64,000 nt of DNA, taken from NCBI GenBank assembly GCA_903828455.1, contig CAIKMJ010000025.1, positions 62,001-126,000 on the forward strand. Reading direction: 5' to 3'. Every line of letters begins with the position of its first letter. Position 1 is the stretch's first letter. Under the pieces are notes generated by a model. That model did no database searches. It saw only the letters and a list, made by a program, of their open reading frames with translations, and was not told the DNA's origin. The DNA comes from an uncultured Acidobacteriia bacterium. GTDB lineage: Bacteria > Acidobacteriota > Terriglobia > Bryobacterales > Bryobacteraceae. Positions 55,445 through 64,000 of the stretch are shown here, in pieces. A program made the translations under genes and the position numbers.

Positions 55445-55802
55445 GCGCGGATTGGATTCGCTCGCATCGGTGCACAGGGAAGACCCTCTCTCGGGTGTGG
55501 CCAACCTGTTCGACGCCTCGATCGTCTTCGCGGTCGGTTTGATGGTTGCCTTGGTACAGGCTTTCAGCCTGGCGCAGTTCCTGGACCCGAATTCTCAGTT
55601 CACCATCATGAAGAAGGACGCTCGAACTGGTCAGGTGGAGGTAATCGAGAAGGACCACCGCGACATCAAGGTTAAGAAGATGACGCCTGAAAAGAAGGGT
55701 GGGCCGGGGCTGCGACTGGGGGTCGCATATCAGTTACCGGACGGGAGTATTGTTTATGTTCCGGAGGGCGGCGACGTCGCTAAGCCTTCGCCGGTGCGGT
55801 GA
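55422..55802 (+). CDS. DUF2149 membrane protein (HmuV-like)
   Basis: 126 aa, ATG at 55422 with GAGGAG eight bases upstream, starting inside the MotA-like gene. The domain core HREDPLSGVANLFDASIVFAVGLMVALVQAF is the DUF2149 signature. One membrane helix (VFAVGLMVALVQAFSL) puts the C-terminal ~80 residues in the periplasm (ExbD/TolR-like topology), ending LGVAYQLPDGSIVYVP. DUF2149 is found almost only next to CobN- and MotA-like genes; it is probably the ExbD-like partner of the channel. Confidence 0.85.
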   Translation: MRAFVRRRRGLDSLASVHREDPLSGVANLFDASIVFAVGLMVALVQAFSLAQFLDPNSQFTIMKKDARTGQVEVIEKDHRDIKVKKMTPEKKGGPGLRLGVAYQLPDGSIVYVPEGGDVAKPSPVR

Positions 55803-55843
55803 TTGGCGACCCGTTGGCGCGATGCAGCTTGTAAGACAGGTCT

Positions 55844-56338
55844 TTAAGCGGTTATGTAGCCCAAGGCCTGTTGACGAAGGTGGGCAATCGCCTCCATCAC
55901 ATTCGCCTGATTCGCGATAGCTTCGACAAGGCGCGCATATTCGGGATCGGTTGCGTAAACGCGTGCGACTGAGGCAATCAGAGCGCCGAGGTTGCGACCC
56001 TGCTGAAACTTCGCCCACGCTGCTCTATAGGGCGCGCCGTTTGTAATGAGCCAGGCGTAATCGCGGCAGGAGTCCGCGAGCGAATCATAGTCGGCGAATT
56101 CGAGATTCTCGACAACGGATTTACCATTCACGAACTCGTGCGTGGTTACCGTGCAGCATTGGGTGTGCCGGTCGGCCTTCTTGATCCCGAAGTAGTTGGC
56201 GTGGCCGACGGGCTTTGCGCCCCATTCGGATTCGAGTGCCCACTGCGCAATCATCAATCGGGCCGGGCAGCCGGTCTGCTTTTCGAGCGCGGCTGCGATG
56301 CGCGCGACTTCATTCAATCGGTGATCGTGATCATTCAT
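55844..56338 (-). CDS. Phage endolysin-like glucosaminidase
   Basis: 164 aa from the ATG at 56338 (AGGTG upstream); an ATG at 56350 is four codons longer but lacks this spacing. The domain RLMIAQWALESEWGAKPVGHANYFGIKK is the LYZ2/FlgJ glucosaminidase fold with the catalytic Glu in ALESEWG. CRDYAWLITN, AWAKFQ and VYATDPEYARLV complete the family. It cleaves peptidoglycan between GlcNAc and MurNAc. As the leftmost gene of the prophage module it probably serves in host lysis. No holin is recognised. Confidence 0.85.
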   Translation of the reverse strand: MNDHDHRLNEVARIAAALEKQTGCPARLMIAQWALESEWGAKPVGHANYFGIKKADRHTQCCTVTTHEFVNGKSVVENLEFADYDSLADSCRDYAWLITNGAPYRAAWAKFQQGRNLGALIASVARVYATDPEYARLVEAIANQANVMEAIAHLRQQALGYITA

Positions 56339-56369
56339 TTGGCACCTCATTGGTTTGGAATTTCGAAAC

Positions 56370-56861
56370 TCAGCAACTGACCGAGACGATCATGCCGGCG
56401 GGAAGCTGGATGGCGGGGATGGAGCCTGGCGTCGAGATCAGCCAAGTGCCATTGAGCGGTTTGGTGAAACGGCCCAGAAGCAGTGGGGCCAGTGTGCCCC
56501 GGAACGCGTGCGGAAAATATCCGAGCGTGGTGTGCTGAACACCGCTGATCTTGCTCAAGGCCCCGATCGTTGCGGAGTACTCGGTGGTCGCGCCGACGGG
56601 CGCAGTTGGAGGAGACGGCGGGTTGTACTGAAGCTCCGAGTACGAGGAAAAGAATGCCGCCGCGGGGCTGAAGATGACGAGTCGCTGAAACCCCGCCACC
56701 GGTACTCCGCCCCCAGCGCCATTTGCCGTCCTGCTCAGGTATCGGCCCGGCGTCGTATGCTGGACGCCACTGATCTTCGTCAGCGACCCGATCGTGGCCC
56801 CGTACTGTGTGAGCGAACCGGTAGGAGCCGCGATTGCATTCTCGACAATGATCGTCGCCAT
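56370..56861 (-). CDS. Phage protein with internal duplication (tail-associated, unknown)
   Basis: 163 aa, ATG at 56861. It contains the same block twice: TQYGATIGSLTKISGVQHTT (from ~19) and TEYSATIGALSKISGVQHTT (from ~92), so it arose by internal duplication. Mostly small and polar residues, beta-rich, with no catalytic motif. Its place between lysis and tail-fibre-like genes suggests a tail or host-contact role. Confidence 0.6.
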   Translation of the reverse strand: MATIIVENAIAAPTGSLTQYGATIGSLTKISGVQHTTPGRYLSRTANGAGGGVPVAGFQRLVIFSPAAAFFSSYSELQYNPPSPPTAPVGATTEYSATIGALSKISGVQHTTLGYFPHAFRGTLAPLLLGRFTKPLNGTWLISTPGSIPAIQLPAGMIVSVSC

Positions 56862-56865
56862 GGTC

Positions 56866-57996
56866 TTACGGCGTCACGATGAATAGAGTCGCGCGGTCGC
56901 CGCTGTCCGTGTCCGTGATTCCAATCCAGTTGTGGGAGTCGAACGTGGTGGTTGTGTCGCCGGCGAAAGTGTCGTGGATGAGGGCGGCATCCCAAAGCTG
57001 CCCTCGGATCAGCGGTTCACCGCCGGTGCTCGAAGTCGGCCACGCAATCAGCGGTTCCAGCATCAGCGCGGACCCGTCGTGCCAGTGCATTCCGGTCTGT
57101 CCACCTGGGACCCCGCGAGGAAGCTGGGCCGCCGCAATGATGAGCTGAGGTGTCGAGACCAGATTGGATAAACCTGCGACATCCAGCAGGTTCGTGTTCA
57201 CGATGGTCTGGGTATTGGCGTCACTCTGATTGCTCGACGTCGTATGGCAGAACCCCGTGCGGAAGCTCGGGTAGATTCCGGTGTTGGAATCGTTAAGCGC
57301 GCTCCCGATCAGCCAACTGCACTCTGTGATGACGCCTTGCAGGAAAGTCGGCAGGTAGGGCGTCCCGAAGGCGATAAACGATCTGTTGCCCGATGCGGCT
57401 GGCTGAAAGATCCATGCCTGATACTTGTTGGCGACGATCCGGAACGTCTTTCCCGTCGCGGGGAGCAGATACTGTCCGTTGCTGGTGCCGTTGCCGCCGG
57501 CGAGCGTGCTCGTAGAGTTCTCGATGGAAAACGTCACGCATGCAGAACCAGTGCCGTTGTCGCGAAATCGGATACGCATCGAGACACTCCACGGAGTGGA
57601 GGCGCTTTGCAGCAGCACTTCCGGAACTGCCGTATGCACGCCGGACTGGGTACCGGAGGTGTTGACTGCGGCTCCGCCGAATGAAGCCGAGAACTGGAAC
57701 GAGTTCGCAGTCAGGCCGGTCGCGATGACGTAGTACGTCGTGTTTGCCGTAACCCCGGTCGGAAGCGCACCGGTCGTCTGGAAACGGACCTGAGTTCCCG
57801 CAGTGAGCCCATGGGCTGTCCACGAGACGACCCCTGGCGTCGCGATCGTCATGGTGACGGTCGACGGGACGTTGCCGGTGACAACGGACCAGCCCGCGGT
57901 GACGAGTTGGGTGTAGACGTTGGTCAGAATGTCATTCTTCACGTTTCCGGTGAAGACGGCGTTGACGTTGGTCCCGCCTGCGTACTGAATCGACAT
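56866..57996 (-). CDS. Phage tail-associated structural protein
   Basis: 376 aa, ATG at 57996. The N-terminal ~130 residues contain a beta-rich repeat frequently seen in phage tail proteins (VVSWTAHGLTAGTQVRFQTTG, TTYYVIATGLTANSFQFSAS). The rest is rich in Asn, Thr and Gly, with patches like NKYQAWIFQPAASGNRSFIAFG. No enzyme motif. Only 4 bp separate it from the previous gene, as in a late phage operon. Confidence 0.65.
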   Translation of the reverse strand: MSIQYAGGTNVNAVFTGNVKNDILTNVYTQLVTAGWSVVTGNVPSTVTMTIATPGVVSWTAHGLTAGTQVRFQTTGALPTGVTANTTYYVIATGLTANSFQFSASFGGAAVNTSGTQSGVHTAVPEVLLQSASTPWSVSMRIRFRDNGTGSACVTFSIENSTSTLAGGNGTSNGQYLLPATGKTFRIVANKYQAWIFQPAASGNRSFIAFGTPYLPTFLQGVITECSWLIGSALNDSNTGIYPSFRTGFCHTTSSNQSDANTQTIVNTNLLDVAGLSNLVSTPQLIIAAAQLPRGVPGGQTGMHWHDGSALMLEPLIAWPTSSTGGEPLIRGQLWDAALIHDTFAGDTTTTFDSHNWIGITDTDSGDRATLFIVTP

Positions 57997-58008
57997 GATG
58001 AAATGCTC

Positions 58009-59514
58009 CTATCTGGTTCCGGCGAACGTCATCGTGACGCTGGAAAGCGTGGCGTCTGTGGCCGGGGTCAAAATCGAGAGGGTGTCGCCAGCCACGAAGC
58101 TCTGGGCTGAACCGCCCGTGGTGGCGAAAGTAAAGCCGCCGCTGGTCGCGATCGTGACCGTCCCAACCTGCACGCCGTTCTTGTAAACGGTGTAGACCGC
58201 CGTCGAGGTTGGGTTTCCGCCGCAATGCCCGGTTGATCCGGCGAAGTTGGCCTGCATCGCGACGGGCCGGCTGAAGCAGATCAACTGCAGGACCGTGGCA
58301 TTCGGTGGCGCGCCGGGATACGAGAACGTGATGTCATACGGCTGGAGCGCCCACTTGATGCCGGTGCCTTGGGTGCTGTCCGCCTGAAGGCATGTTCCGT
58401 TGGCGCCAACGCCCTGCCGGGCAGGCACGGTTGAGAAAGCGAGGATGTCTCCCTGCGTGGTCAGCGGTGAAACCGTGCCTAGGCCCCGCTCGGTGAAGTA
58501 GTTCGTCCCGTCCGTCGAGATGTACAAACCTTGCGTCTGGGCGAGCGTAAGACTGGACGACCCGCCGTCGAGACTGAGCCCATTGGGCGAGACGGTCAGC
58601 ACACCCGCGCCAACGTTCTGGACCTCGACATTCCACGTCGCGGACGGCGGCGGCGACGGCAGAGTCAAGGTGACCGGGCTAGCCGAATTGAAACTTAGGA
58701 TCTTCCCGTTATCACCGGCGACCGCCGAATAGCTGGCCGTTTTCGAGATCGCCCCACCCAGGGCAGCAGGAATGATCGGTGCGGAGTAGTTGCCAGTGCC
58801 GTCGAGGAACTTGGTGGCGTCGTTCGGAGCCTTGGGTGCGAAGCCATGAGCACTGGTGGAGACATTGTTGGTCGTGACGTCGGAAATCGCGAGGTCGGCA
58901 TCCGCAGGCTGTGCCTGGGTGAACAGGCCTGTAGCAGCCGAGTACGAGGTGAGGAACTTATGTGTGGCCGCAGCCAGCGTCTGCGCGAAGCCTTTTCCCC
59001 GCTCGGTGAAGTAATTCGTGCCGTCGGTGAAGACCACGAGGCCTTCCCCGGTATAAACGGTTAGGTTCGAAGCTGCTGCATCTATGGTGAGCCCGTTCCG
59101 GTTGACCGTAAGCACCCCGGCACCGATGTTCTGAATGAAGACGCACCAGGTGGCGGAAGGCGGCGCGGCGGGCAGCGAGATCGTTTGGGCACTGGCGCTG
59201 TTCATGGCCAGCAGCGTGTTGGAATCCGCCGCGACTGCCGTGTAGCTGGCGGTCTTTACGGAGGCTCCGGCGAGCCCGCCGCTCGGCGGTACAGCCCAGG
59301 TGCCATCCGCTTTCAGGAATTTCCCCGCAGCGGCGGCGCCAGCCGCCGGGCCTGGAACGGCTCCCGCGGTGCCACCCGAACCACTGTCGCCCACCATATT
59401 CGGCAGATATGCCGACACGTTGCGCGGAGTGGCGGAATCGCCCTGCCACTCGACGTTGGTATTGCCAGACGGTGGCGCGGGAGTCGTGTTGTTGAGATTG
59501 ATGATTCCGGCCAT
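58009..59514 (-). CDS. Phage tail-fibre-like protein with two tandem ~90-aa domains
   Basis: 501 aa, ATG at 59514. The N terminus MAGIINLNNTTPAPPSGNTNVEWQ is that of tail-fibre attachment regions. Residues ~84-173 and ~254-344 are two copies of the same domain (SVKTASYTAVAADSN...DGTNYFTERG and AISKTASYSAVAGDN...DGTNYFTERG). The C-terminal part (~390-501) is a receptor-tip-like beta region. It probably binds the host surface. It is 3 bp from the tail-tip gene. Confidence 0.7.
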   Translation of the reverse strand: MAGIINLNNTTPAPPSGNTNVEWQGDSATPRNVSAYLPNMVGDSGSGGTAGAVPGPAAGAAAAGKFLKADGTWAVPPSGGLAGASVKTASYTAVAADSNTLLAMNSASAQTISLPAAPPSATWCVFIQNIGAGVLTVNRNGLTIDAAASNLTVYTGEGLVVFTDGTNYFTERGKGFAQTLAAATHKFLTSYSAATGLFTQAQPADADLAISDVTTNNVSTSAHGFAPKAPNDATKFLDGTGNYSAPIIPAALGGAISKTASYSAVAGDNGKILSFNSASPVTLTLPSPPPSATWNVEVQNVGAGVLTVSPNGLSLDGGSSSLTLAQTQGLYISTDGTNYFTERGLGTVSPLTTQGDILAFSTVPARQGVGANGTCLQADSTQGTGIKWALQPYDITFSYPGAPPNATVLQLICFSRPVAMQANFAGSTGHCGGNPTSTAVYTVYKNGVQVGTVTIATSGGFTFATTGGSAQSFVAGDTLSILTPATDATLSSVTMTFAGTR

Positions 59515-59517
59515 CAG

Positions 59518-62499
59518 TTACGATCCGTTCACCGTGAATAACTGGGAGGCCACTCCACCAACCGTCACCGGGCCGGCCTGTGACCACGCGGAGGCTACGC
59601 CGGCTGCGTTGACACTACGGATCTGAACGTAATAGCTGGTCCCGTCAACGACGCTGTCGAGGTAAGCGACGGTCACGCTGACCGGGACGTTGGGCCCGGC
59701 GGTCCAAACGGAACTTTGCGGGCTGGCGACCACCTGAAACTGAATCTGAATCTCGGTGGCATAGCCGTCCGCCGGCGCAGTCCAGTTCACCCGAATACGG
59801 CTGCGGGCTACGCCGTCGGCGCCCACGATTGACGTGGTGGCGTTACTGAGCAACGTCAACCCCGTTGCAGCCGCGATGTTCTGCGGATTCGGGATGCTCC
59901 CCTGCTGGTAGCCCTGCGGCGTTAGTTCCTCGGCCGTGTTCCATTCATAGATCGCCGGGGACGTCTCCTGCACGTCGATCTCGGTACCCAACGCGATCAC
60001 CCGCTGGTCGCCATCCTGCTTCGCGTTCAGCGTGAACCGGAATGCCAGCACCTCGAGCAGTTTGTTCGTCCAGCCGAGGTACGCCAGATTCATCGCGAGA
60101 ACGTCGAGCACGGCAATCTGCAGGCCGTACAGGTTGAACTGGAAGGTCCCTGTCCCCTGACTCCGGCGACGCAGAAGTTCGATCTTCGCCAGCCGCTGCG
60201 CCGTGGACACGCTGATCGTGAACGGGAGTTGGATATCCAGATATCGGCGTTCGTTGTTGTCTGCAGCCAGGTTGGCGTCGCTCGAATACCCATGGAGGGT
60301 GTCCTGCATGTAGGGCGGGAAGTCGGTCGGCTGCCAGTTGCTGGCGGGGGAGATGTAGGTCCCCTTCACAGCATTGAAGAGGTCGTGAACTGAAACCTTC
60401 GACTTCCAGCGGAAGGGCCCGCCGGCATTCACCAGCGGCGACACCGGCATTGCGCCCCCGAGCGCAACGACACCCGGGCAGTAAGACAGCGTCGCGGCCA
60501 TCAGGTGCAGAAGGTCGTTTTCCTGCCGCACCGTCACGCTGGTAGTGATCGTGTTCACGGCGGGTCCGGCAGCGTAACCGACTGCGTCGCAAACGCCGGT
60601 TGGGTCGGTGTAGGAATAGCCGAAGTTGACCGGGGGCGTGCCGGACGGAAGTGTGGGATCGAGACCCGAGTACTCGTGGATCGCAACCGAGATGCCCTGG
60701 AAATCGAAACCGGAATTCCCGGTCTGGGTGATCGTCAGCGTGTTGGGGCCAGCCGCGCAGTTCGGCGCCACAAAGGACATCAGGAAGGCTGCCGCGCCGG
60801 GTACATGGCCACCAAGGACCGCCTTGTAGGTGTTCCCTAGGCTGTCTGTGACAGACGCGCCGGCGAGTGGGTACCCGGTGTTGAATGCAACATCGACGAT
60901 GAGACAGTTTCCCGCTGTGTTATCAGACGGGAACGAAATCGTCCAGGTGTGGAAAGCACCAACGCCGGATGCCGAGCCGTTGCCTGCACCCTGCACGAAG
61001 GCCGGGGTCTGGCCGGTCGCCGCTCTCAGCGCAACCAAACCTGCCCAGTTGATGACATTGCAGGTACTCGTCCATGCGGTGGTCGCGAAATAGGGGAACG
61101 AACCGTTGACCGGCGCGAGGGCGTCATAGGTCAGGAGGCCGTTGGCGTTGATTGCGGTCTCGCGTGCCGTCCAGCCGGTTGTACCTGCGCCGCCGAGAAT
61201 GAAACCGATACCGGGCCAGGCCGCGGGATTGCACCGGAACCTGCCAGCCGAATGCGTGAGCCTGCCGCCGCACGAGGAGAGCAGGTGCTGCAGGATTTCG
61301 CCTCGCAGCATGGAGAGTTGAAAGGCTCCATTGCAGGTGTAGCGCGGCTCGCCGCCGCCAGCGGCGAGCGCAACCGGCTCATCGCAGACGTTCGCGTCGG
61401 TGATCAGGTCGGTCGTGTTGATCTCGGTACCGTACTGACAGCGGTAGCCGTAGTCGGCGTTGGTCATGTAGTCCGCGATGATCAGTGCCGGATTCTCGCT
61501 GTAGCCGTGCGTGTTGGTTCGCGGGTCGTATACATCGTTCTTGCCGTGGACGAGGAATGAGATCTCCGGCACCCCGCTGGCGAATACTTTGTCGTCGTAG
61601 TGCAGCCGGATGAAGACGGCGGTTCGGCCGACCAACGAACAGTTGCTGTTCCACGGATTGCTCGAGGGTTTCTGAAGGTCGCCGGTGTTGCCTTGATTCG
61701 GAGTTCCGGCAGTCATGCCCACGAACGTGGTGCCCAGCGTCTGGTTGCCCAGCATAGTTTCGACGTAGACATGCCGCCCGTAATCGACCCAGGTGCTTTT
61801 CACTGTGCCCTGAGAGCCGATGCTCATGTTCGCGCCGCCGCAGATGTAGGTGAAGGTCAGGCTCCCTGGGCTGGGGCTTGGAATCTGGCTGATGATTTGC
61901 GCCACCGGCCACGTGCCGTTCATCGTCGGGTCTGTGGTGACGCCGCTGATGATTACGTACTCGCCTGCGATCAGAAGCGGAAAGTTCTTCGTTTGCACAG
62001 TGACGACATTGTTCGAGCGAACGATGCTCGAAATATTCTGCGTCTCCTGTAGCGGGCTGAAACTGGTGCCACCGTTGATCGCGGGCCACGTGCTGGCAGC
62101 GACGCCCGACGGGACGGCCGACGTGTCGATCTGGACCATACGCCCATTGAAGAGGACCGCGTACACGTCCTTGCAGGGGTGGCAGGCGAGGACGGCAACG
62201 ATGTCGAGGTACTTATTGTTGTCGCCCCATTCGTTCAGGTAGACGGTCGTGCCTGGAACCCTGCAGCGGCCGTAGACGACATCCCAGGGCTTGACCGGGT
62301 TCCGGGTCATCGTGCCGGTGCCCCGGACTGCGCCGAGGCCTGCGATCAGCGACCCGATGCCGGAGAGCGCGACACCGGAACCTGCGGAGATCAGAAAGCT
62401 GGCAAGCGCGGGCGAAAGCGCGCCTCCGGTGAAGATGGTTCCCGAGACGAGTGCGGCACCAACCGCGACTTCGATCCATCTAGAGAGCTTGTTTGCCAT
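59518..62499 (-). CDS. Phage tail-tip protein (GpJ-like)
   Basis: 993 aa, ATG at 62499. N-terminal hydrophobic Gly/Ala-rich segment (ISAGSGVALSGIGSLIAGLG), then a DNA-independent hub region (KPWDVVYGRCRVPGTTVYLNEWG) typical of lambda J-type tail-tip and central-fibre proteins. A late FnIII-like domain (SRIRVNWTAPADGYATEIQIQF) also occurs in GpJ. It forms the tail tip that contacts the host. A middle block (~495-660) with IHEYSG motifs resembles a carbohydrate-type beta domain. It adjoins the following gene without a gap. Confidence 0.78.
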   Translation of the reverse strand: MANKLSRWIEVAVGAALVSGTIFTGGALSPALASFLISAGSGVALSGIGSLIAGLGAVRGTGTMTRNPVKPWDVVYGRCRVPGTTVYLNEWGDNNKYLDIVAVLACHPCKDVYAVLFNGRMVQIDTSAVPSGVAASTWPAINGGTSFSPLQETQNISSIVRSNNVVTVQTKNFPLLIAGEYVIISGVTTDPTMNGTWPVAQIISQIPSPSPGSLTFTYICGGANMSIGSQGTVKSTWVDYGRHVYVETMLGNQTLGTTFVGMTAGTPNQGNTGDLQKPSSNPWNSNCSLVGRTAVFIRLHYDDKVFASGVPEISFLVHGKNDVYDPRTNTHGYSENPALIIADYMTNADYGYRCQYGTEINTTDLITDANVCDEPVALAAGGGEPRYTCNGAFQLSMLRGEILQHLLSSCGGRLTHSAGRFRCNPAAWPGIGFILGGAGTTGWTARETAINANGLLTYDALAPVNGSFPYFATTAWTSTCNVINWAGLVALRAATGQTPAFVQGAGNGSASGVGAFHTWTISFPSDNTAGNCLIVDVAFNTGYPLAGASVTDSLGNTYKAVLGGHVPGAAAFLMSFVAPNCAAGPNTLTITQTGNSGFDFQGISVAIHEYSGLDPTLPSGTPPVNFGYSYTDPTGVCDAVGYAAGPAVNTITTSVTVRQENDLLHLMAATLSYCPGVVALGGAMPVSPLVNAGGPFRWKSKVSVHDLFNAVKGTYISPASNWQPTDFPPYMQDTLHGYSSDANLAADNNERRYLDIQLPFTISVSTAQRLAKIELLRRRSQGTGTFQFNLYGLQIAVLDVLAMNLAYLGWTNKLLEVLAFRFTLNAKQDGDQRVIALGTEIDVQETSPAIYEWNTAEELTPQGYQQGSIPNPQNIAAATGLTLLSNATTSIVGADGVARSRIRVNWTAPADGYATEIQIQFQVVASPQSSVWTAGPNVPVSVTVAYLDSVVDGTSYYVQIRSVNAAGVASAWSQAGPVTVGGVASQLFTVNGS

Positions 62500-62928
62500 T
62501 CAGATATGCCAGGCACGAACTGCGAGCGTTCGCGGAATTTCGATCAAACCATTGGTCTCGGAATTGATCACGATGGAGCCGTTGAGGCTCACCACACCGA
62601 TTTGAAAGTCGCCGCCGCCGCGGGCGATTACGGGATCGCCGCGGTGAGCGAACCGCGGGGAGACTTCGGGGAATCCCGCGACGGAGAACAGCTTCGCCAC
62701 GGACCGTTCAATCGAGGCAGAGCCGTACCGGGCTCTCAGCAGCCATCGCGCCTCGCGCAGCGACGAATATCGCGCCCGCAGGCAGCTGGCCGTATCCGTG
62801 CCAGTGATCGTCCAAATGCCATCTGCCACGAACAGGCAACAGTCCCACTGTCCCCAGACGAAAGGCCTGGCCTGGTTCGCGATGAGGAAGTCATCAAAGG
62901 CACTCTGCCAGTCCGGACGCCGCGGCAC
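62500..62928 (-). CDS. Phage NlpC/P60-like tail assembly protein (DUF6950 type)
   Basis: 142 aa, GTG at 62928. The block PFVWGQWDCCLFVADG has the Cys of an NlpC/P60-type active site after an aromatic WGQWDC stretch; HRGDPVIARGGG carries the His. This pattern marks small phage cysteine-peptidase-like tail assembly proteins that precede the J-type protein. The stop codon ends one base after the J-like ATG, as expected for a tail-tip cluster. Confidence 0.7.
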   Translation of the reverse strand: MPRRPDWQSAFDDFLIANQARPFVWGQWDCCLFVADGIWTITGTDTASCLRARYSSLREARWLLRARYGSASIERSVAKLFSVAGFPEVSPRFAHRGDPVIARGGGDFQIGVVSLNGSIVINSETNGLIEIPRTLAVRAWHI

Positions 62929-62937
62929 GCGTTGGGC

Positions 62938-63513
62938 TCAGATATTGACGGTCGGAGTGCGGCCCCAGTAGATGGGCTGATCCTGAATCGAATTGACGAA
63001 GGAGAACCCAACGTCGCCGGGATGGTCGAGTTGCTGTTCCTGATCGGTATAACGGCGGTCCACCGCGACGTTCATCTCGATGAGGCGGCTTTCGCAATTT
63101 ATCGAGATCGAAGCGGTGTCGGCAGAGACGTCGATGGTGGGCTGGTCGAGCAACCCAGACCAGACGGTAATCGGGTTGGCGATGAGAGTGCCCGGCGCGG
63201 AAAAGGCCCCGAGGAATACGGTCACTGGACCGCAAAGCTGGAATTCCCCGAGTACGTCGGTCAGGAGGGTGGAATCGATGCCGCTCAGGGTGATCGAGAT
63301 GCCGGTGGCGCGGACCTCGGCCTTCTCCTCGACGGTTGAGATATTCAATAGCGAGCCGACCCCCTGCCAGGTCTGCCCGTTCCACGCGATGTTGCCCAGC
63401 CCGGACCACAGATAGACCGTGCCGGAGGCCATTGTGGCTTGGACGAAGATGGCGGGCAGAAGCTGGCTCGCTTCAATCGCGCCCAGCATCCCGGCTGTCA
63501 TCTGGCGGCTCAT
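62938..63513 (-). CDS. Phage tail-tip protein of DUF2163 type
   Basis: 191 aa, ATG at 63513. It begins MSRQMTAGMLGAIEASQLLPAIFVQA. A beta-rich body contains VYLWSGLGNIAWNGQTWQGVGSLLNIS and EVRATGISITLSGIDSTL, with the Ser/Gly-rich pattern of phage tail hub proteins of the DUF2163 family, and a tail ending in the PGDVGFSFV region that in relatives plugs into the tail tip. It sits between the DUF6950-like gene and the edge-cut gene. Confidence 0.7.
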   Translation of the reverse strand: MSRQMTAGMLGAIEASQLLPAIFVQATMASGTVYLWSGLGNIAWNGQTWQGVGSLLNISTVEEKAEVRATGISITLSGIDSTLLTDVLGEFQLCGPVTVFLGAFSAPGTLIANPITVWSGLLDQPTIDVSADTASISINCESRLIEMNVAVDRRYTDQEQQLDHPGDVGFSFVNSIQDQPIYWGRTPTVNI

Positions 63514-64000
63514 TTACAGTGCCTCGCGGATATCGAATTGCAGACCGTAGGTCCGGTTGCCCAGCATGGAGAACTTCCGCTGATTGCCTTTGAGCCGGAA
63601 TAGACCTTTGGTGTTGGTGGTGATGATCGTGTCACCGTCGTTTGGGGATTCTCGAAGCGGCGGCCAAATGCTGAGCGTGGCGTGTCCGCTGCCGTCCGCG
63701 TTGGCAATTGCGAGATTCCGGTAGAGCCGATATCCGATCTGAAGCCAGTCGCCCGGCAGCAGGACTCCGTTGGCAAATGCCGTCCAGCCTTTGGTGGCCA
63801 GCGAATACCCGGTCTGGGAACCGCCGTTCACGAGTGGCGTGCCGGAGACGCTGCCCCGTGGTGTCTTCCCAAGAGGGTCGCCGATCTGGAAGACATTCAG
63901 GCTCCCGCGGGTGCTCATGAGAAAGGCAATCCATGCGGGCGCCTGCGTCTTCGTGAGCGGCGGCATCGAGACGGACCATTCGATGTAAGAAGCCTGCCAG
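63514..64000 (-). CDS. Phage tail-associated protein, 5' end beyond window
   Basis: The frame is open to base 64000 and continues outside. The visible end reads WQASYIEWSVSMPPLTKTQAPAWIAFLMSTRGSLNVFQIGDPLGKTPRGS, a stretch found in phage minor tail proteins next to DUF2163 and NlpC/P60 genes. The ATG at 63966 is inside the conserved part, so the true start lies outside. It is probably a tail-tip or distal-tail protein. The stop abuts the DUF2163-like ATG. Confidence 0.65.
   Translation of the reverse strand, partial: WQASYIEWSVSMPPLTKTQAPAWIAFLMSTRGSLNVFQIGDPLGKTPRGSVSGTPLVNGGSQTGYSLATKGWTAFANGVLLPGDWLQIGYRLYRNLAIANADGSGHATLSIWPPLRESPNDGDTIITTNTKGLFRLKGNQRKFSMLGNRTYGLQFDIREAL

Overview
The window looks like the chromosome of an acidobacterium, most likely of the Solibacter/Bryobacter lineage. 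The clues are high GC, Oar-like and carboxypeptidase-regulatory-domain TonB receptors, a large Ser/Thr kinase with TPRs, a CarD protein, a hopanoid-type glycosyltransferase (HpnI) and lpxB, which implies a Gram-negative outer membrane. Taxonomy is inferred from gene content only.

Left third (1-18210), mostly housekeeping: the N-terminal part of selB, hpnI, a PD-(D/E)XK-like protein, an SDR, a zinc-ribbon protein, tRNA-Asp, a TMTC-like membrane/TPR protein, a small protein behind a strong 5' leader hairpin, CarD, cytochrome oxidase subunits II and I, a PilZ protein, an MrfA-type helicase, lpxB translationally coupled to a catalytically dead M1-peptidase homologue, and an unknown protein.

Middle (18211-38180), signalling and surface: a 1050-aa Ser/Thr kinase, a 1453-aa secreted metzincin/pentapeptide/MBG/lectin protein, an FHA-GAF-PP2C phosphatase opposite a STAS antagonist, a 1.1 kb gene-free stretch with short tandem repeats, two TonB receptors, and an ECF sigma/anti-sigma pair.

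Metal island (38189-55802), the most interesting part. A nearly continuous minus-strand gene string (TonB receptor, PepSY protein, DJ-1/PfpI protein, CusF-like lipoprotein, Cys-rich secreted protein, MbnP-type four-Cys protein, MbnH-type di-heme enzyme fused to an extra cytochrome c and a CusF-like domain, CcmH, SCO, CcmH-like) is packed with 4-11 bp overlaps. The intergenic DNA before its TonB receptor resembles a compact cobalamin riboswitch. Divergent from it lies a CobN/HmuS-like chelatase, a MotA/TolQ/ExbB-like protein and a DUF2149 protein, the same set as the back half of Bacteroidetes hmu haem-acquisition operons. A second di-heme MbnH-like enzyme with a small molybdopterin-fold protein lies just to the left. 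I infer one locus that imports and remodels a metal or metallo-tetrapyrrole (copper, haem or corrinoid) at the cell envelope.

Right end (55844-64000): a minus-strand prophage module with an endolysin-like glucosaminidase, tail-fibre-like proteins, a 993-aa tail-tip protein and assembly proteins. It runs off the window edge.
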